Shown: positions 11,763 through 24,115, counted from the first letter of the stretch. The stretch is 64,000 nucleotides of DNA from Metopolophium dirhodum (GCF_019925205.1 NC_083560.1:33836270-33900269), one strand, 5' to 3'. Notes: a model not told the origin generated them from the sequence alone. A program made the numbers and translations.

Positions 11763-12470
11763 CTCTAATGTTGTTCGCCTTAAACACAAGAATAATCACA
11801 CATAAATTATTATAACATCATTACGAGTTACGAATTACGTCATTACAAAACGTGTCCTCCGACTGGTCGCTGCATTCCAGATCGAATCGGGCGTCATGAA
11901 CTTCCAGTGCGAGCATATTTTCGTACCACTTTCGTAAACCGTTGGTCAGCTTTCGAAATCTGAGCAAAACCAAAATCACTACGCACCGAACACGGCGAAA
12001 CCGATTTCTTCGACGTACATTAACATTATGATGTTATAATCGTTGCGACAAAATACTTGAAACGAGTCAGCGATAGTTCACAAGGCAGAATAACACATTT
12101 TAACGACTTGGAAAAAATTCGTATCCTGTCGCTGCAGGGCCTCTGCAGTCCGGCGCTGTACGTCATTCTCCTTAAACATAAGAATAATCACATATAATAT
12201 TATTATGATATCGGTGTTGTATAATTCGTTTAAGCTCGACTAACCGGGTCCTGTGATATATCAAATCGACGCCCAACGGTCAGCAACTTCCAGGGCGAGT
12301 ATATTATGCTCGTAGACAGTCCGTCGGCACTCAGCTTGCGAAAGTTGAGAAGCACCAACATTGCTACACGCCGGACAGCAAAATAATGATAATACATCGT
12401 AGTTATAATTTTTTTTCTTTTCTGATTGTGGGCTTCTAGACGTATATTGTTATAACTTACTACCACCGAT
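11763..12470 (-). repeat. Diverged tandem duplication, possible decayed exon
   Basis: Two segments of about 230-250 bp (about 11763-12000 and 12165-12400) align in the same orientation: TTAAACA(C/T)AAGAATAATCACA begins each, and CAACTTCCAG/GAACTTCCAG and AAGCTGA-type phrases follow. Read on the - strand, both can encode a short hydrophobic stretch followed by LRFRKL or LNFRKL, which suggests a duplicated and decayed coding exon. I do not recognise the protein, and no intact reading frame spans either copy. Confidence 0.4.
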
Positions 12471-12595
12471 AAGAGTTTCTACAGCTAAATAATGTCAACA
12501 CAAACTCGAATAGGCAAAGTACATTTGGAAATTAACTATAATAAAATATATTATGTTCAAGTTGTATTGGAAAATATGATTTCGCTGCCTGCTGA

Positions 12596-12860
12596 CAGGG
12601 CCGGCGCTAGAAATATTGGCACCCTGGGCGAAACCATATTTTGGCGCCCTTAACCCCTTTCCCCCAGTTGATAATAATAATTAAAAATTAAAATATAGTA
12701 TTATTTTAAATAGTCAATAGACCCCACGAATTATTGAGCGATAGAAATCATCACATGCCTACTCTATATTATTACAGTATATAGCAGTGGTGCGCAACCT
12801 TTTTTGATCCACGACCCCCCAAAATGATTTATTTTTATAATACGACCCCCTTCCTACCAA
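12596..12860. repeat. Isolated hAT-type termini
   Basis: CAGGGCCGGCGCTAG at 12596 and CAGTGGTGCGCAACC at 12785 resemble hAT-superfamily terminal repeats (CAG-start, followed by C/G-rich sequence). Matching right ends were not found nearby, so these are probably truncated copies. Confidence 0.4.
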
Positions 12861-13324
12861 CATAATGTAAGTCTATAATATATTTACTTGATAGTCTTAA
12901 TGTATACACACATTTTATTCGTATACATTAAATCGTTAATTTTAGGCAATTTTACGAATTTTACTATTATACTATATAGCCACAACGGCCGTCGCTGCCG
13001 AAAGTATTATAATATATAGGTTGCCTCTCGAATAGTACGACGAAAATAATATGATATTAGACTATTTATAGATACCGTGAAAACGTGTTTAAGTGTTTTC
13101 ATAATAATAAATGTCGATTGTTGCGCCATATATTAATTATTATACATCGCATAATATCAAAGTATATGCATTAACATAAAATATCAAATCAAATATAATA
13201 TTATTTCACGATACCACTGCCTATAATATAGAAATGCTGTGTTTCACTAACTACTTAAGACACCCAGAGAACGGAATTTATTGTAAATAAGAAACCAAAA
13301 TATTATGTACAAATTTACTAAACG

Positions 13325-14205
13325 AAAAAGGTGGATAAGTGGATGTCGCTCTGCTGTACAGTAGGTTACAAGTGGGTCACTGTAATGGATGGTGTTAAAT
13401 TTGAATTCAATGATATAATATCATTGTATAAGAAAAACGATTCTGAGTGAAAACGGTTAGTCAGCCTATGATATTACCAAGTATATTTGATGATATATTG
13501 TGAATAAAGTAATTTATATATAACCTATTTACGTGGAGCCTTGTTTTAAATTTTCAATCCTTAGCCATAAAAGTTAAACATTTTATACATTTTTAACTAC
13601 AAAATAATTAATAAATTATAAATTTGATAAATGTCGTCAAAATTTGAACTTTAAATGCTTATAAAAATATATTGTGTCTATGTATTTTTAATATTTTTCA
13701 ACTGCTATTGTAACAATATATCAGGAGCCTTGCATTAAATTTTCACGCTTTTATACCCAACAAATAAAATTTTATTGATATTTATAGAAAAAAAACTAAA
13801 AAAATTGAAAACTGACAATGTCCGTAAACAGCTCAAAAAGAGTCAAAATATTTTCAAATAAACATTCGGTCAAAATGTCATGTCTCTACGATCATTTATT
13901 TTGCAGTTACACCAAAAACCAAAATCGATTTTCTCGAAAACAGATTTTGCGTAAAAATTCCCGTTTTTCCTTAATTTTTCTTTTGTTTTTCACGTCGCTT
14001 TTGAAAACTACTGGTAAATTTTTACTTTTGACCTCCCAAAGTACCAACTAGATACACTTTCCTATCAGAAAAGTTACTGTTGAAGAAAATCCAAGCACTT
14101 TTACTGTCCTAAAAGGTAATGACAGACACAAAAATAAAAAAAATAAAAAAAAAAACACACATCATTGTAAAATCAATACATTCATCGCTTCGCTCAGAAT
14201 CTAAA
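13325..14205 (+). repeat. Family A interspersed repeat, full copy
   Basis: Begins GTGGATGTCGCTCTGCTG (just after a GGTGGATAA lead-in) and ends CGCTCAGAATCTAAAA. It carries the internal phrases AACGATTCTGAG, TCAGGAGCCTTGCATT and AAACAGATTTTGCG. A copy of about 95 percent identity by eye lies in the same orientation at 43404-44305. The open frame at 13818-14051 is part of the repeat. No recognisable transposase or reverse transcriptase, so the class is unknown. Confidence 0.75.
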
Positions 14206-14941
14206 ATAGAAAATTTATCAAAAAAAGTTCAACAAATCAAAGTATACTTCCGGCAGCTGATTCCATTTTTAATTAAGAAAAATAAATCAATAAAGGTACG
14301 CCTTTGTCTGGCAATCAGCCATAAAAACTGAAACTATGGTTATCGACGTCTTTGTCATATTTATAACAATTCATTTTATATCTATTAAAAATTACCAACA
14401 ATTGATTGACTCTGTGTATTATGAAATGGCGGTAAATAAGATTTTTTTTTGTAAAAGGAAGAAATTTCAGGGGGGTCAGAACCCTAGAACCCCAGCCCTG
14501 CGTACGCCACTGCCCAAAGTTGAACTAAAGGATTTCTGACATCAGGTAGTCATTTCCACGATTCGTCTTTAGCAAGCTGCAGGCAACGACGTTGACGTTG
14601 ACGGTCATACACGAAGGAGGTGAAGGAAAAAACCAATTTCGCATGACCCGTTGACGTTTAGGACACGACATTTTGACCAGGGGGGGATAGCCTGGGGACA
14701 TGCCCCCCCAGGTTTTCAAAAATTTTTAATTTTTATAATACATATTTGATATTCCTCCTTGTAAACATTAAATTATTATATTAGATTATTGAATTAGATA
14801 TCTAACAATTTAATTTGCCTGAAAAAAACATATTATGATATTAATATGTGATGTGTATCATGTGGGAACGTATCGCCAGACCCTAGATCGCGTACTAATT
14901 AGTAATTTGTGTAAAATACAGTTATCGGTCAATAATCATAA
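14206..14941. other. Spacer with hAT-type terminal remnant
   Basis: No gene supported. A right-end-like GCGTACGCCACTG stops at 14512 and is preceded by a C/G-rich block. Another G-rich/C-rich pair surrounds 14680-14712. These look like relics of short DNA elements. Confidence 0.4.
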
Positions 14942-14949
14942 GTCATAAC

Positions 14950-15649
14950 TAGGGCTCGAAAGTTGTTGCATTGAAAATCATGAAAATATGCATGCAAAAA
15001 TGCATTAAAATAGTATCAAAAATGCACGAAAATATATGCACAAAAAAGTTATATGCACTGAAATATGTAATTCATTTATTATTTTTATTTTAAATGTAAT
15101 TTAATTTAAATAATACAAATGTGAATAAAAATTAGTATTTGTATGTTTATACACTATACATAGTCAAAAAGTTTCAGTTTGAGTTTCTTTCGGAAAGGTT
15201 TTATACCGAGTTCTCTGGCTCTGAAAAATTAAAAATTAAAAATTAAATATTACGATCGTACGACGCGCACACGAAACCGCAAGACACAAGACTGATATGT
15301 GGACAAGAGTAATGACGAGCCCGTATAGAAAACTATTTTTTATAAAAAACCAGAAAGTTCTCTCAAATATCTTATTTTTATTTTACGTTTATCGACAATA
15401 ATTGATTTCGATAGTGCACAGAAAACTCTTATTAACTGTTATAAGAAATATTATACGTCGTCCTTAAAATATAGCATGTTATATGCATAAAAAAATGTTT
15501 ATTGTGAAAAAATGCATGTTTTCATTAAAATCTCGAAATATGCAAAAATGTGCAATTTTCCTTTGATATATTTAAATTCATTACAACTTGAAACAAATTT
15601 CTGTCTTACTTAGCAATTTATTGGACTGTTTAATAATGGACTAGCCCTA
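14950..15649. mobile_element. hAT-like element with iterated ATGCA
   Basis: Inverted ends TAGGGCT and AGCCCTA are flanked by GTCATAAC (14942-14949) and GTCATAAT (15650-15657), an 8-bp duplication matching at 7 of 8 positions. Both subterminal zones hold many ATGCA/TGCAT units, and the centre is non-coding. Related ends occur at about 11272 and 27126. Confidence 0.65.
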
Positions 15650-15657
15650 GTCATAAT

Positions 15658-16500
15658 AACATTGTAATTTGTAACACGATAAATATTTTTTTTTGTCGAC
15701 AGATGGCTTACGTATATATCGACGTATGATGACGATGGCATATAGCATAACGACATTGCGAAGAAACACGAAACAATCCCCCCCCCCCACCACTTGGTAA
15801 GTCTCTGAAACCGTGCCTGATTTTGACACCACCCAAAGTAGCCGGTCCTTACGATTACTTTTCACCCCGTTTATAAACATCACAATATTGTAGGTATTAT
15901 AAACGCATTTTATTATTATTATTATTATTGTTATGAATGCCGCGGGACACTGCATCAGGCACATCGTTTTAACGGATGAAAAGCAAACGATGACAAAAAA
16001 CATACAAATTACAAACGTTTAACAATGACATTTTATTGCTTAATTACGGTGCGGGGGGGTCGTGACTACCGAACAGTAGACATCTCCTGTACGCATGTGC
16101 GTGAAGGAGCCATTGTCAAATTTTATTATTATTGTTCGACGACCGTGAAACGTAATCGCATTGTCGCGGTGCGAACAATCGTGTCGGCATTGATCTTATT
16201 ATTTTTTTTTCCTACCGAATATAATGTAGAGGTCTATTTTATTGAAACAACCGAAAAATTGACATTTGGCACGTGCGTCGGTCAAAACCGCACGCTTATC
16301 GTAACCAAACATTTTACACGGACCATTAGCACACAGATTTTTTCTGTTGTCAAAAATGGAAATTTGGAAGGTCAAAAATTCAAAACCGCACACATTTGAT
16401 AGTTGTAAACACTCTCAAACATTTATTGTTAAAAAAAAATTGAATATACCTATTATATTTCATAATTTTAATCTAGTTATTAATTTATTATAATAAATAT
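15658..16500. other. Stretch with unassigned open frames
   Basis: Overlapping open frames exist on both strands (15658-16003 and 16025-16399), but their translations show no domain I know. A (TTA)n-like run at 15911-15930 and a C10 tract near 15780 lie in them. I do not call a gene. Confidence 0.35.
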
Positions 16501-16504
16501 ATTT

Positions 16505-17020
16505 TTAAAAAAACGGGTTTGTGGATGTCACTGAACAGTAGGTTACAAGTGGGTCAATATATCATGGATTGTATTAAATTTGAATTCAATGATATACGAT
16601 ATACATATCATTGTATGCGAAAAACAATTCTGAGCGGAGACGGTTTGTCAGTCTAGATATTTTATATTTTACTATAGCTTGTAAGTTGAATTAATATTAT
16701 AAACTACAAAAAAAATAACTAAAATCTTTATTTTTATTTTTATTCGTTTTTATAGTGATAAACAAAGCGTTGGAAATTAAAATCCCATTTTTAGCGGTTA
16801 TTTGTAATTTGTCGGTGGTTTTTCCCATGGCATTAAATAAACTATTGAGAAAATCGAAAAATGATCTCTCTAAAGTACCATATTCATCCAATATGCTAAA
16901 AAGATAAGATACGATATGGTGAAATCAAAGCACTCTTTCTGGTAGAAATTTTGTATACAGGATAAAAAAAAATTAAAATAAACATACCATTATAAAACCA
17001 CTAGATCCCTCACTCCGCGG
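16505..17020 (+). repeat. Family B (short relative of family A)
   Basis: Shares the GTGGATGTC...CAGTAGGTTACAAGTGGGTC lead-in and the ATTCTGAGCGGAGACGG block with family A, but has a different interior (TTTCCCATGGCATTAAAT, ACAAAGCGTTGGAAATTA). Reverse-oriented copies lie at 35382-35880 and 54635-55020. It is about 500 bp with no coding capacity. Confidence 0.6.
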
Positions 17021-17226
17021 AAGCACCGAGCGCGCATAGGTTTTGTAATTAAATTAATTTCAGTCGTACAAGCTCCGCCCACTGAACTTAATTGAGCTAG
17101 GGTCGGGAAATACGTCGGAGGACGTTCTAACGACATCTACACATTGTACATATTGTAATGTCAAATATAATTTTATGTTCCTGACCGGAACACAATGTCT
17201 TAAATTTCTTCGAATGACCCCCTGTC

Positions 17227-17372
17227 ATAGGCGCAACTAGACCTCTAAAACGCGGGGTGCTATAATATTTCATATTTCATAATGATAGTTAGTCCTAAAA
17301 AAACAAGGGGTGCGAAATTAGAGCTTTGGGGTTGCTAAAGACCCTTTTGGACCCCCCTAGTTGCGCCCACAG
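17227..17372. mobile_element. Short GGCGCAACTAG MITE
   Basis: The inverted ends ATAGGCGCAACTAG and CTAGTTGCGCCCACAG enclose about 115 bp containing G-rich and C-rich blocks. The ends match the family of the 4069-4638 element. I found no clear target-site duplication. Confidence 0.6.
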
Positions 17373-18615
17373 CTGCAAAATAAAATGTATACAGTACGAT
17401 GTAGAATGTTAGGGTCGTGAGAGCGCTTTATCATTACCTAAATTGTAATATGCTTTGTTACATATTACATTATAATATAATGCGGTTTCAAGGCGGCAGC
17501 GGTGTGTTTGGCCATTTGGGTATTTCGATCGACGGAAACCAACAATAGGCATAACATAATATACGATCTCGGAAAAATAAAATACTCTGTGTTGTAACAG
17601 TGTTACTATATTATATTGGGTATATAAAAGGAGATAAGAACAGTTCTTCTAAAAGTTTAAAACACATATTATGTGTTTGTGTATGTGTGGTGTGTGGTCT
17701 GTTATGTCGTAAATATATAGTTGTAAATCAACAGTGGACGATAAACGGTCGTTAGCTATACCTATATCTAACTTTGCTTATAGACGCTTCCTATCATCTA
17801 TCTAATATCGTGTTCGGAGACGTTTTATGTCGTTACCGGTGCACCTGTCACAGCCACTCACAGGAGATAGGTACATCTGTTATCTAATCATGAGTTACGT
17901 AGGTACTAAACTATAACATTATACTATAGATCTGGCTGCGCCAACAACCGTAGCAAGTACGAGTACTTATGCATATAACATGGCCGACGTGTGTGGCTGA
18001 CACGTTGAACTATCAAAACATACGACGTTAACAAGTCAAAGTTTTTTTTTTGACGATTTAATTTTATTTAAATATTCTTATTGTATACTTAAGTGAGTTA
18101 AATGTCTTACTATACATATATAATTCCAATTTTTCTTGGCATATTGACCAAACTACTTAAGTATATAACATAATGAGTGCAGTATAATATAATATACTAT
18201 TTATACCCAATGACGTACGTAGAAACAAGTTTTGGGGGGTGTTTTTGAAAATAAGTAATTGAAAAGTAGAACTTTTTTTCATAAACATACGAACTTTTTT
18301 TATGAAAATTATCTATAGGTACTTATAATACTTTTTTTTAAATACAAACTTTGATATAACAAAAAAATGACAATACTAAATCTAATTTTCGTGAAGATTT
18401 AGTCATTATGTTCGCAGTAATTGTTATTCCGTCATGTATAGCTTAGCCGCTTAGGTATTTACAGTGTCTGTGTACATTTTAGAAATCTTTTGAACCCACG
18501 TCAATACACAATAGGTATTATTTTATTTTATTTATTTAAGTACTTATTATTTATTTTGTTTAAGTATTTTTATTTTTGATCAAATTATATTATAATTTAT
18601 TTTAATTTGTTAGTA
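17373..18615. other. Non-coding stretch
   Basis: No gene recognised. A TATA-like TATATAAAAG lies at 17621-17630, but nothing downstream reads as an exon, so I do not call a promoter. The remainder is AT-rich. Confidence 0.4.
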
Positions 18616-18619
18616 TTAC

Positions 18620-20275
18620 ATTTTAGATTCTGAGTGGAACGATGAATGTATTAATTTTACAATGATGTGTGTTTTTTTTTTTTTAAATTTTTAAATTTTT
18701 ATTTTTGTGTCTGTCATAATCTTTTAGTACAGTAAAAATGCTTAGATTATCTTCAACAGTATCTTTTCTGAGAGGAAAGTGAATCTAGTTGGTGCTTTAA
18801 GGGTCAAAAGTAAGAAAAAGTTTTCAAAAGCGACATGATAAGCAAAAGAAAAATTAAGGAAAAACGGGAATTTTTACGCAAAATCTGTTTTTGAGAAAAT
18901 CGAATTTGGTTTTTGGTGCAACTCTAAACAAATGACCGTGATACGAGAAATTTTGGCTAAATGTTTATATTAGCATTTTCTATACACCATAACATTTTCC
19001 AAATATTTTGATTTATTTTGAGCTGTTTACGGACATTTTCTGTTTCAAATTATATTAGTCTTTTTTTCTATGAATGTCAATAATACTTTATATGTGGGGT
19101 AAAAGACCTTGAAAATTGTATACAAGCCTCCTACTATATTTTTACAATGATATTTGAAAAATGTTAAAAATCCTTAGTCACAGTTTTTGTTTATAAGCAT
19201 TTAAAGTTCAAATGTTGACAGAATACGGATAAATCACGAAAATAAGCAAATTATTTTGAGGTGAGAATCCATAAAATTTTTTCTTTTTAAATCTAAGATT
19301 TGAAAATGTAATACAAGATTCCTCATAAGTTTGTTTACCTTTATCAAAAAAAAATGTCTGCAGGCAAATTAAATTGAATTTTTATGAGCGTTTGAAATTC
19401 ATATTTTTACAACATTTGTTTTCTCGAATTCTCATGTAACGATTTTCTTATTTTATTGTAATTAAAAAACAAATTACTGTAGATACTTGAAAATGTCACT
19501 GAATGTTTATATTAGTATTTTATATACACGATAAAATTTTGAAAATAATTTGATTTTTTTTAGTTGTTTACGGACATTGTCTGTTTTTAATTTTTTTAGT
19601 TTTTTTTTCTATTAATATCAATAAAATTTTATTTGTTGGGTAAAAATGCGTGAAAATTTAATGAAAGGCTCCTGGTATATTGTTACAATAGCAGTTAAAA
19701 ACTATTAAAATTACATAGGCACAAATTTTTGTTATAAGCATTTAAAGTTCAAATTTTAACAAAATTTATAAAATTTATAAAATTTAAAATTTAATAATTT
19801 TTTTGTAGTTAATATTTTAAATTAAATTAAATTTAGTTTTAAATTCATAAAATGTTCAACTTTTATAGCTAAGGATTGAAAATTTAAAACAAGGCTCCAC
19901 GTAAATAGGCTATATATAAATTACTTTATTCACAATAATATCATCAAATATACTTGGTAATATCATAGGCTCATAGGCGTAATTAGGGTTAAAATTCTGG
20001 GGGGGCTAACAAAACTTTTTATTTAAAATAACCCATGGGGGGCTTATATATAAATCAATAAGGGATATTTTTGGGGGGAATAAATCTTTGTCAGGGGGAG
20101 GCTAAGCCCCCCCCCCCCTAGTTGCATCATAGGCTGACTGACCGTTTTCGCTCAGAATTGTTTTTCTTATACAATGATATTATATCATTGAATTCAAATT
20201 TAACGCCATCCATTACAGTGACCCACTAGCAATCTACTGTACAGCAGAGCGACATCCACTTACCCACCTTTTTAT
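18620..20275 (-). repeat. Family A repeat, reverse copy with nested insertion
   Basis: Begins on the + strand with TTTTAGATTCTGAGTGGAAC and ends with GCGACATCCACTTACCCACC, the reverse of the copy at 13325-14205. It is longer than the other copies because an internal segment is partly repeated and a small hAT-like element (19971-20126) sits inside it. Confidence 0.7.
19971..20126. mobile_element. hAT-like MITE nested in family A
   Basis: The octamer TCATAGGC flanks the insert (19963-19970 and 20127-20134). The family A sequence is continuous on either side once the insert is ignored (AATATCATAGGC joined to TGACTGACCG). The ends resemble the GGCGCAACTAG family (GGCGTAATTAGGG on the left, CCTAGTTGC on the right). 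A C12 tract lies near the right end. Confidence 0.65.
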
Positions 20276-20339
20276 TTATTTATTTTTGTGTCTGTTATCA
20301 CGGTTTGGGGCAGTAAGACTGCTTCGATTTTTTTAACAG

Positions 20340-20890
20340 TATCATGTTCGATGAGATTTTTTATATTTTCAAATGTCATTGTAACAATATAGTAGGAGCC
20401 TTGTATTGAATTTTCATGTAATTTTCCTCAACAAATAAAATTTTATTGACTTTCATAGAAAAAAATACTAATAAAATTGGAAACTGAAAATGTTCCTAAA
20501 CAGTACAAAACAAATCAAAATATTTTGAAAATTTTATCTTGTATTGAAATTGCAAATATAAGCAACCAGTGAAAATTGTTATTTTGTTTTAGAGTTACAC
20601 TAAAAACCAAAATCATTTTTGTCAAAACCGATTTTGCGTAAAAATTCACGTTTTCTTTAATTGTTATGTTGTTTTTCCCAGCGCTTTTGAAAACTTGAGA
20701 ATTTTAAAATTTGATCTCCCGATTGCACCAACTAGATTCAATTCCCTATCAAACAAGATACTGTTAAAGAAAATCGAAGCAGTTTTACTGCCCCAAACCG
20801 TGATGACAGACACAAAAAATAAAACAAATAAAACATACATCATTGTAAAATCAATACATTTATCGCAGCGCTCAGATTCTAAAATTGAAA
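20340..20890 (+). repeat. Family A repeat, 3' half
   Basis: Matches the latter part of the 13325-14205 copy (TAGGAGCCTTGTATTGAA, AACCGATTTTGCGTAAAAA, ATCATTGTAAAATCAATACA). It lies tail to tail with the reverse copy ending at 20275, giving a composite inverted structure. The open frame at 20695-21012 runs through it and is not a gene. Confidence 0.6.
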
Positions 20891-21254
20891 TAAAAAAAAA
20901 AATAGTGTGTCAGAATTTGCATCTGACGTTCTATGTTGATGTGTCAACAATCAACATGGCTAGTCTTATTTTTTGTGTGTTGACGCTCCCGATACGCCCT
21001 CACCCTTTCTAAGCTAGTTTTTGCCATGTTCTAGAAAGAAATAAAATGCATAAAGTATAGTTATAATATTGTTGCACCGACGAACTACTACCGGGTAAGC
21101 GGTTAGTCCGACGACTTGTAAATAAAATGTGGGTTGACTTATGGGTGAAGTTAATAACAAGTATTATAATTTATGAAATGTACATAATATTTAAGCGTTT
21201 TATGATAAATAACCACGATTTATAATACCTAGTAAGAAAATATCATGTGATAAT

Positions 21255-21557
21255 TTATATAATCAAAATGAATACAGATAATAATAATAATATGGAGGTT
21301 AACGAGTGCGCCTCTTTGTAAATTGTTACTATTGAATATCGGTGTTCCGAAATAGGTAACAAACAACTTTGTACGTAGGCGTTCGTAGCATTGTTAACCT
21401 CTTCTAACCTGATTATTGAAAATTGTTTTATCTGTTTATCGATACAGAATGATTTTATTTCATTTATCGCGTTATAATAACTCACAGCGTTCATTTCTGT
21501 ATAATGGTTGTTTTTGAGATCATAAAATATTATTAATGTGTCTAATTGATTAATCAT
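21255..21557 (-). pseudogene. Retroelement-associated ORF remnant, unassigned
   Basis: A 100-codon open frame in the same orientation as, and downstream of, the gypsy-like remnant at 22150-23216, separated from it by an inserted inverted-repeat element at 21627-21893. The protein is polar in its first 70 residues (it includes YDLKNNHYTEMN) and ends in a hydrophobic stretch. I do not recognise a domain. Position and orientation suggest it belongs to the same decayed element, perhaps its 3' region; this is inference. Confidence 0.35.
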
Positions 21558-21626
21558 AACACAATTTTTACCCTCATCAAAATGTTACTTGAGGTGGTAA
21601 TTTGTTACCGTTTATGATTTCTCCAC

Positions 21627-21893
21627 GGACTAAGATATAATGAACTGGAAACGACATGTTCGGCGGGGGTCGGGGGACGGCCACGAAAAGGTGTCACTTA
21701 GCTGATAAGAATACTGTTCTTAAAGTTTTCAGCGCTACCGGTGGTTTTATTTGGCTACAAAATTCGTATCTTAGTCCGTGTTAAATACAGAGGGCGCTGT
21801 GAACTCCAGGAATACAGGAACACTTTGCCTCTTGTACATACATTTGTGGCCGTGATAAGCTGCTCGTTTCCAGTCCATTATATCTTAGTCTTA
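21627..21893. mobile_element. Short inverted-repeat element
   Basis: GACTAAGATATAATG...CTGGAAACGA at the left (about 21628-21654) is repeated inverted at the right (about 21868-21893), enclosing about 210 bp. It separates two parts of a decayed retroelement. No target duplication identified. Confidence 0.5.
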
Positions 21894-22149
21894 TCGCGTT
21901 ATTACTTTATTATTGGAAATAGGTGAAATTAGAGTTTCATTATTTCGTGCGTGTTTTATACTCGCTTCTATTTCTGTTATTTTAGAATTAATAATTGACT
22001 TTTTATCCGCTTTTTTAAATGCCTCGAACTCACTAATTGGCTTATCACTCGTAACAAAATGTATACAGGTTAGATAATCAGCGTTCGAGTGTTGTGGTAA
22101 ACTCTGTAAATAATTTGATAATCGTATTCTTCATTCGTTGTAACTTTAT

Positions 22150-23216
22150 TTAATACTCTCATTTTCTTGTTTTCTGTCTGGTTCTTTTTCTCTTTTTTCT
22201 ACTACCAGCGGAAAATTGCAAGTCGACAAAGAATCGCGTGTTATACTTGCATCCTTATAATTACGAGACAATTTATTCGGATCTATAATGTTACCTTATT
22301 AAGATGCTCCGTATTAATAATTTCCTTAAACTTTTTTTTAAACGATTGCGTATCTTCGGTAGCAATAAAAACGTTATCATTGTGCGGTTCCCATTTCAAA
22401 TTACTCATGGTCACTTGTTCAATTATAAACGATTATTCCAATATATTTATGATATTACTAACTATTTCATCACCTTTGACCGGACTGATAGTATTAGCTA
22501 TAATTACGTTTTTATTTATTTCGTGTTTCTCTACCGTTATTAATTCGTGTTCGATTTCTTCATCGGCTCTAAGTAATACACAATTAATACATTATTATTT
22601 ATTTGTCCTGGTGTTATTAGTACTTATTTTCCCCAATCTAACACAACTTTGTTTAATTTAAAAATATTGTACCGAACCTGCTTCGGGTATTGGAAAATCA
22701 TCTTGTACTATATAAAATGTAACCACAAAAGGTTGCTGGTTAATGTAAATCGGAATTACTACCGATCTTACTGTCTCTACTGGACTTGCATGAATGTCTT
22801 AAATTATTTTCTTATCTCTTTCATTTACGATTATATTATGTCCTTTAAGACTTGAGATTTTAATGATGTTAATTTCTGAACCGTTATCAATTAGGAGTTT
22901 CATTTGATTTTTTACAAATTTATCGGAAATACACGTTATGTGTTCCTGATCTATGGGTATGATCTATACGTATAGTATATTACTTCCCGATTGTATTTCG
23001 TAAATGGACCTACTCTGATTGTCCTATTTATTTTTTCCCTCCAGTTGTTTTTCCTCCTTATATTTTAGTTTACGACATTCGCTAATATCGTGATTAGGCT
23101 TTTTGCAATATTTGCAAAATTTACTTGAATATTCTCGCTTTACTTCTGTACTCATACCTTGACCGCTGTTTGGATTTCTAAAATTAGCTAATCTATGTTC
23201 GCTTGTCCTACACTCC
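22150..23216 (-). pseudogene. Decayed Ty3/gypsy-like gag-pol remnant
   Basis: Reading the - strand from about 23216, an open stretch to a stop at 23036-23038 encodes a zinc knuckle of the form C-x2-C-x4-H-x4-C (CKYCKKPNHDISEC), typical of a retrotransposon nucleocapsid. At about 22850-22900 a retropepsin-like active site follows (LLIDNGSEINIIK, with the catalytic Asp kept in a D-N-G-S context). At about 22310-22420 comes KWEPHNDN..., in the spacer that usually leads to the reverse transcriptase. Several in-frame stops interrupt it, and no reverse-transcriptase or integrase motif is readable. Gag, protease and spacer order fits a gypsy-type element in the - orientation. The 164-codon open frame on the + strand (22167-22661) is antisense to this and is not a gene. 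Confidence 0.65.
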
Positions 23217-23596
23217 TATATAATATTTATTATTTAGGTACTTACCCCTAGTTAGAGACGTCTTAATTATTGTGCTAATTAAATATATCACATGATATCA
23301 TAAAAATTTAAATTAACTACTTCAACCGAAACATGTTTACATGCAAGATGCAACAGCCCATGCCTCCTCCCATTACTGTATTTTCGCCGAATATTTTTAA
23401 ATTAGAAAAATAAATATTAACTTCTTTTATAAAAAAAAAACTCCTAGAAGAATGAAAATTTTAAATTGCAATTGAACACAATAATAATATAATATCATAA
23501 GTAGGTAGTACCTAGTACCTACCTCATTAAGATGTAAGTTATTTGTGATAAATGTATACTATAATCATTATAGGTAGCTTAAAAAAATTTTTTTTT

Positions 23597-23886
23597 TTTA
23601 TTAATTGATCATTAAGCCCGGCAACTATGGCCATTAGCTGTTTGTTTGTAGGGGAGGATACTGTTGGTTGGTAAACACGTGTGTTGGCAGATTTTCAAGT
23701 GGGCCCCCGCCCGGGTAAGGCAGATACCTACTATCTGCCATGCCCGGGTGGGGGATGGCGACACTTGTTCTCCGGACACAGTGACTTGCTCGAAGAAAAA
23801 TGCCGCCCGTGAACCGAGGTTTGAACCAGCGCTGGTGTGCGTCACAACTGACACCTTGGTCTGCTCGGCCACTCCGTCCCCCACAT
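23597..23886 (-). repeat. tRNA-derived SINE
   Basis: On the - strand the sequence starts with a tRNA-like head containing an A box (TGGCCGAGCAGACCAAGG, 23854-23871) and a B box (GGTTCAAACCT, 23817-23827), as in serine/leucine-type tRNAs. A GC-rich body follows and it ends in an A-run (T-run on the + strand at about 23588-23602). Internal RNA polymerase III promoter, tRNA head and A-rich tail together define a SINE. Overlapping open frames on both strands are not genes. I could not define the target duplication. Confidence 0.75.
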
Positions 23887-24115
23887 TATTAAAATTGTTA
23901 TTCATTTCAATAATATGTACCTATTTAATATTATATATTTGGTCATATAATAAGTATAAAAGTTGTCTCTAGTGCAAACAATACAAATTTAATTTGTAAT
24001 AGGTTTTTTTTATTGCCAATACCACACCGATCCTATATCTATGTCCCACATGTAAATTGTAATTTTATTGAATTTACGTTTTGATATTTGATTAAAAAAA
24101 GATAGTGAAAATTTC

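Noticed and set aside
16025..16399. 124-codon open frame
   Set aside because: No domain, an antisense frame of similar quality overlaps it, and no splice or poly(A) context is convincing.
17621..17630. TATATAAAAG as a core promoter
   Set aside because: No exon or coding frame follows within a usable distance; such strings are common in AT-rich sequence.
22167..22661. 164-codon open frame on the + strand
   Set aside because: It is antisense to a decayed retroelement with a zinc knuckle and protease motif on the - strand; its composition (long Leu/Ile/Phe runs) is what antisense AT-rich DNA gives.
23612..23972. Overlapping 97- and 102-codon open frames
   Set aside because: They run through a tRNA-derived SINE with A and B boxes; no protein domain is visible.
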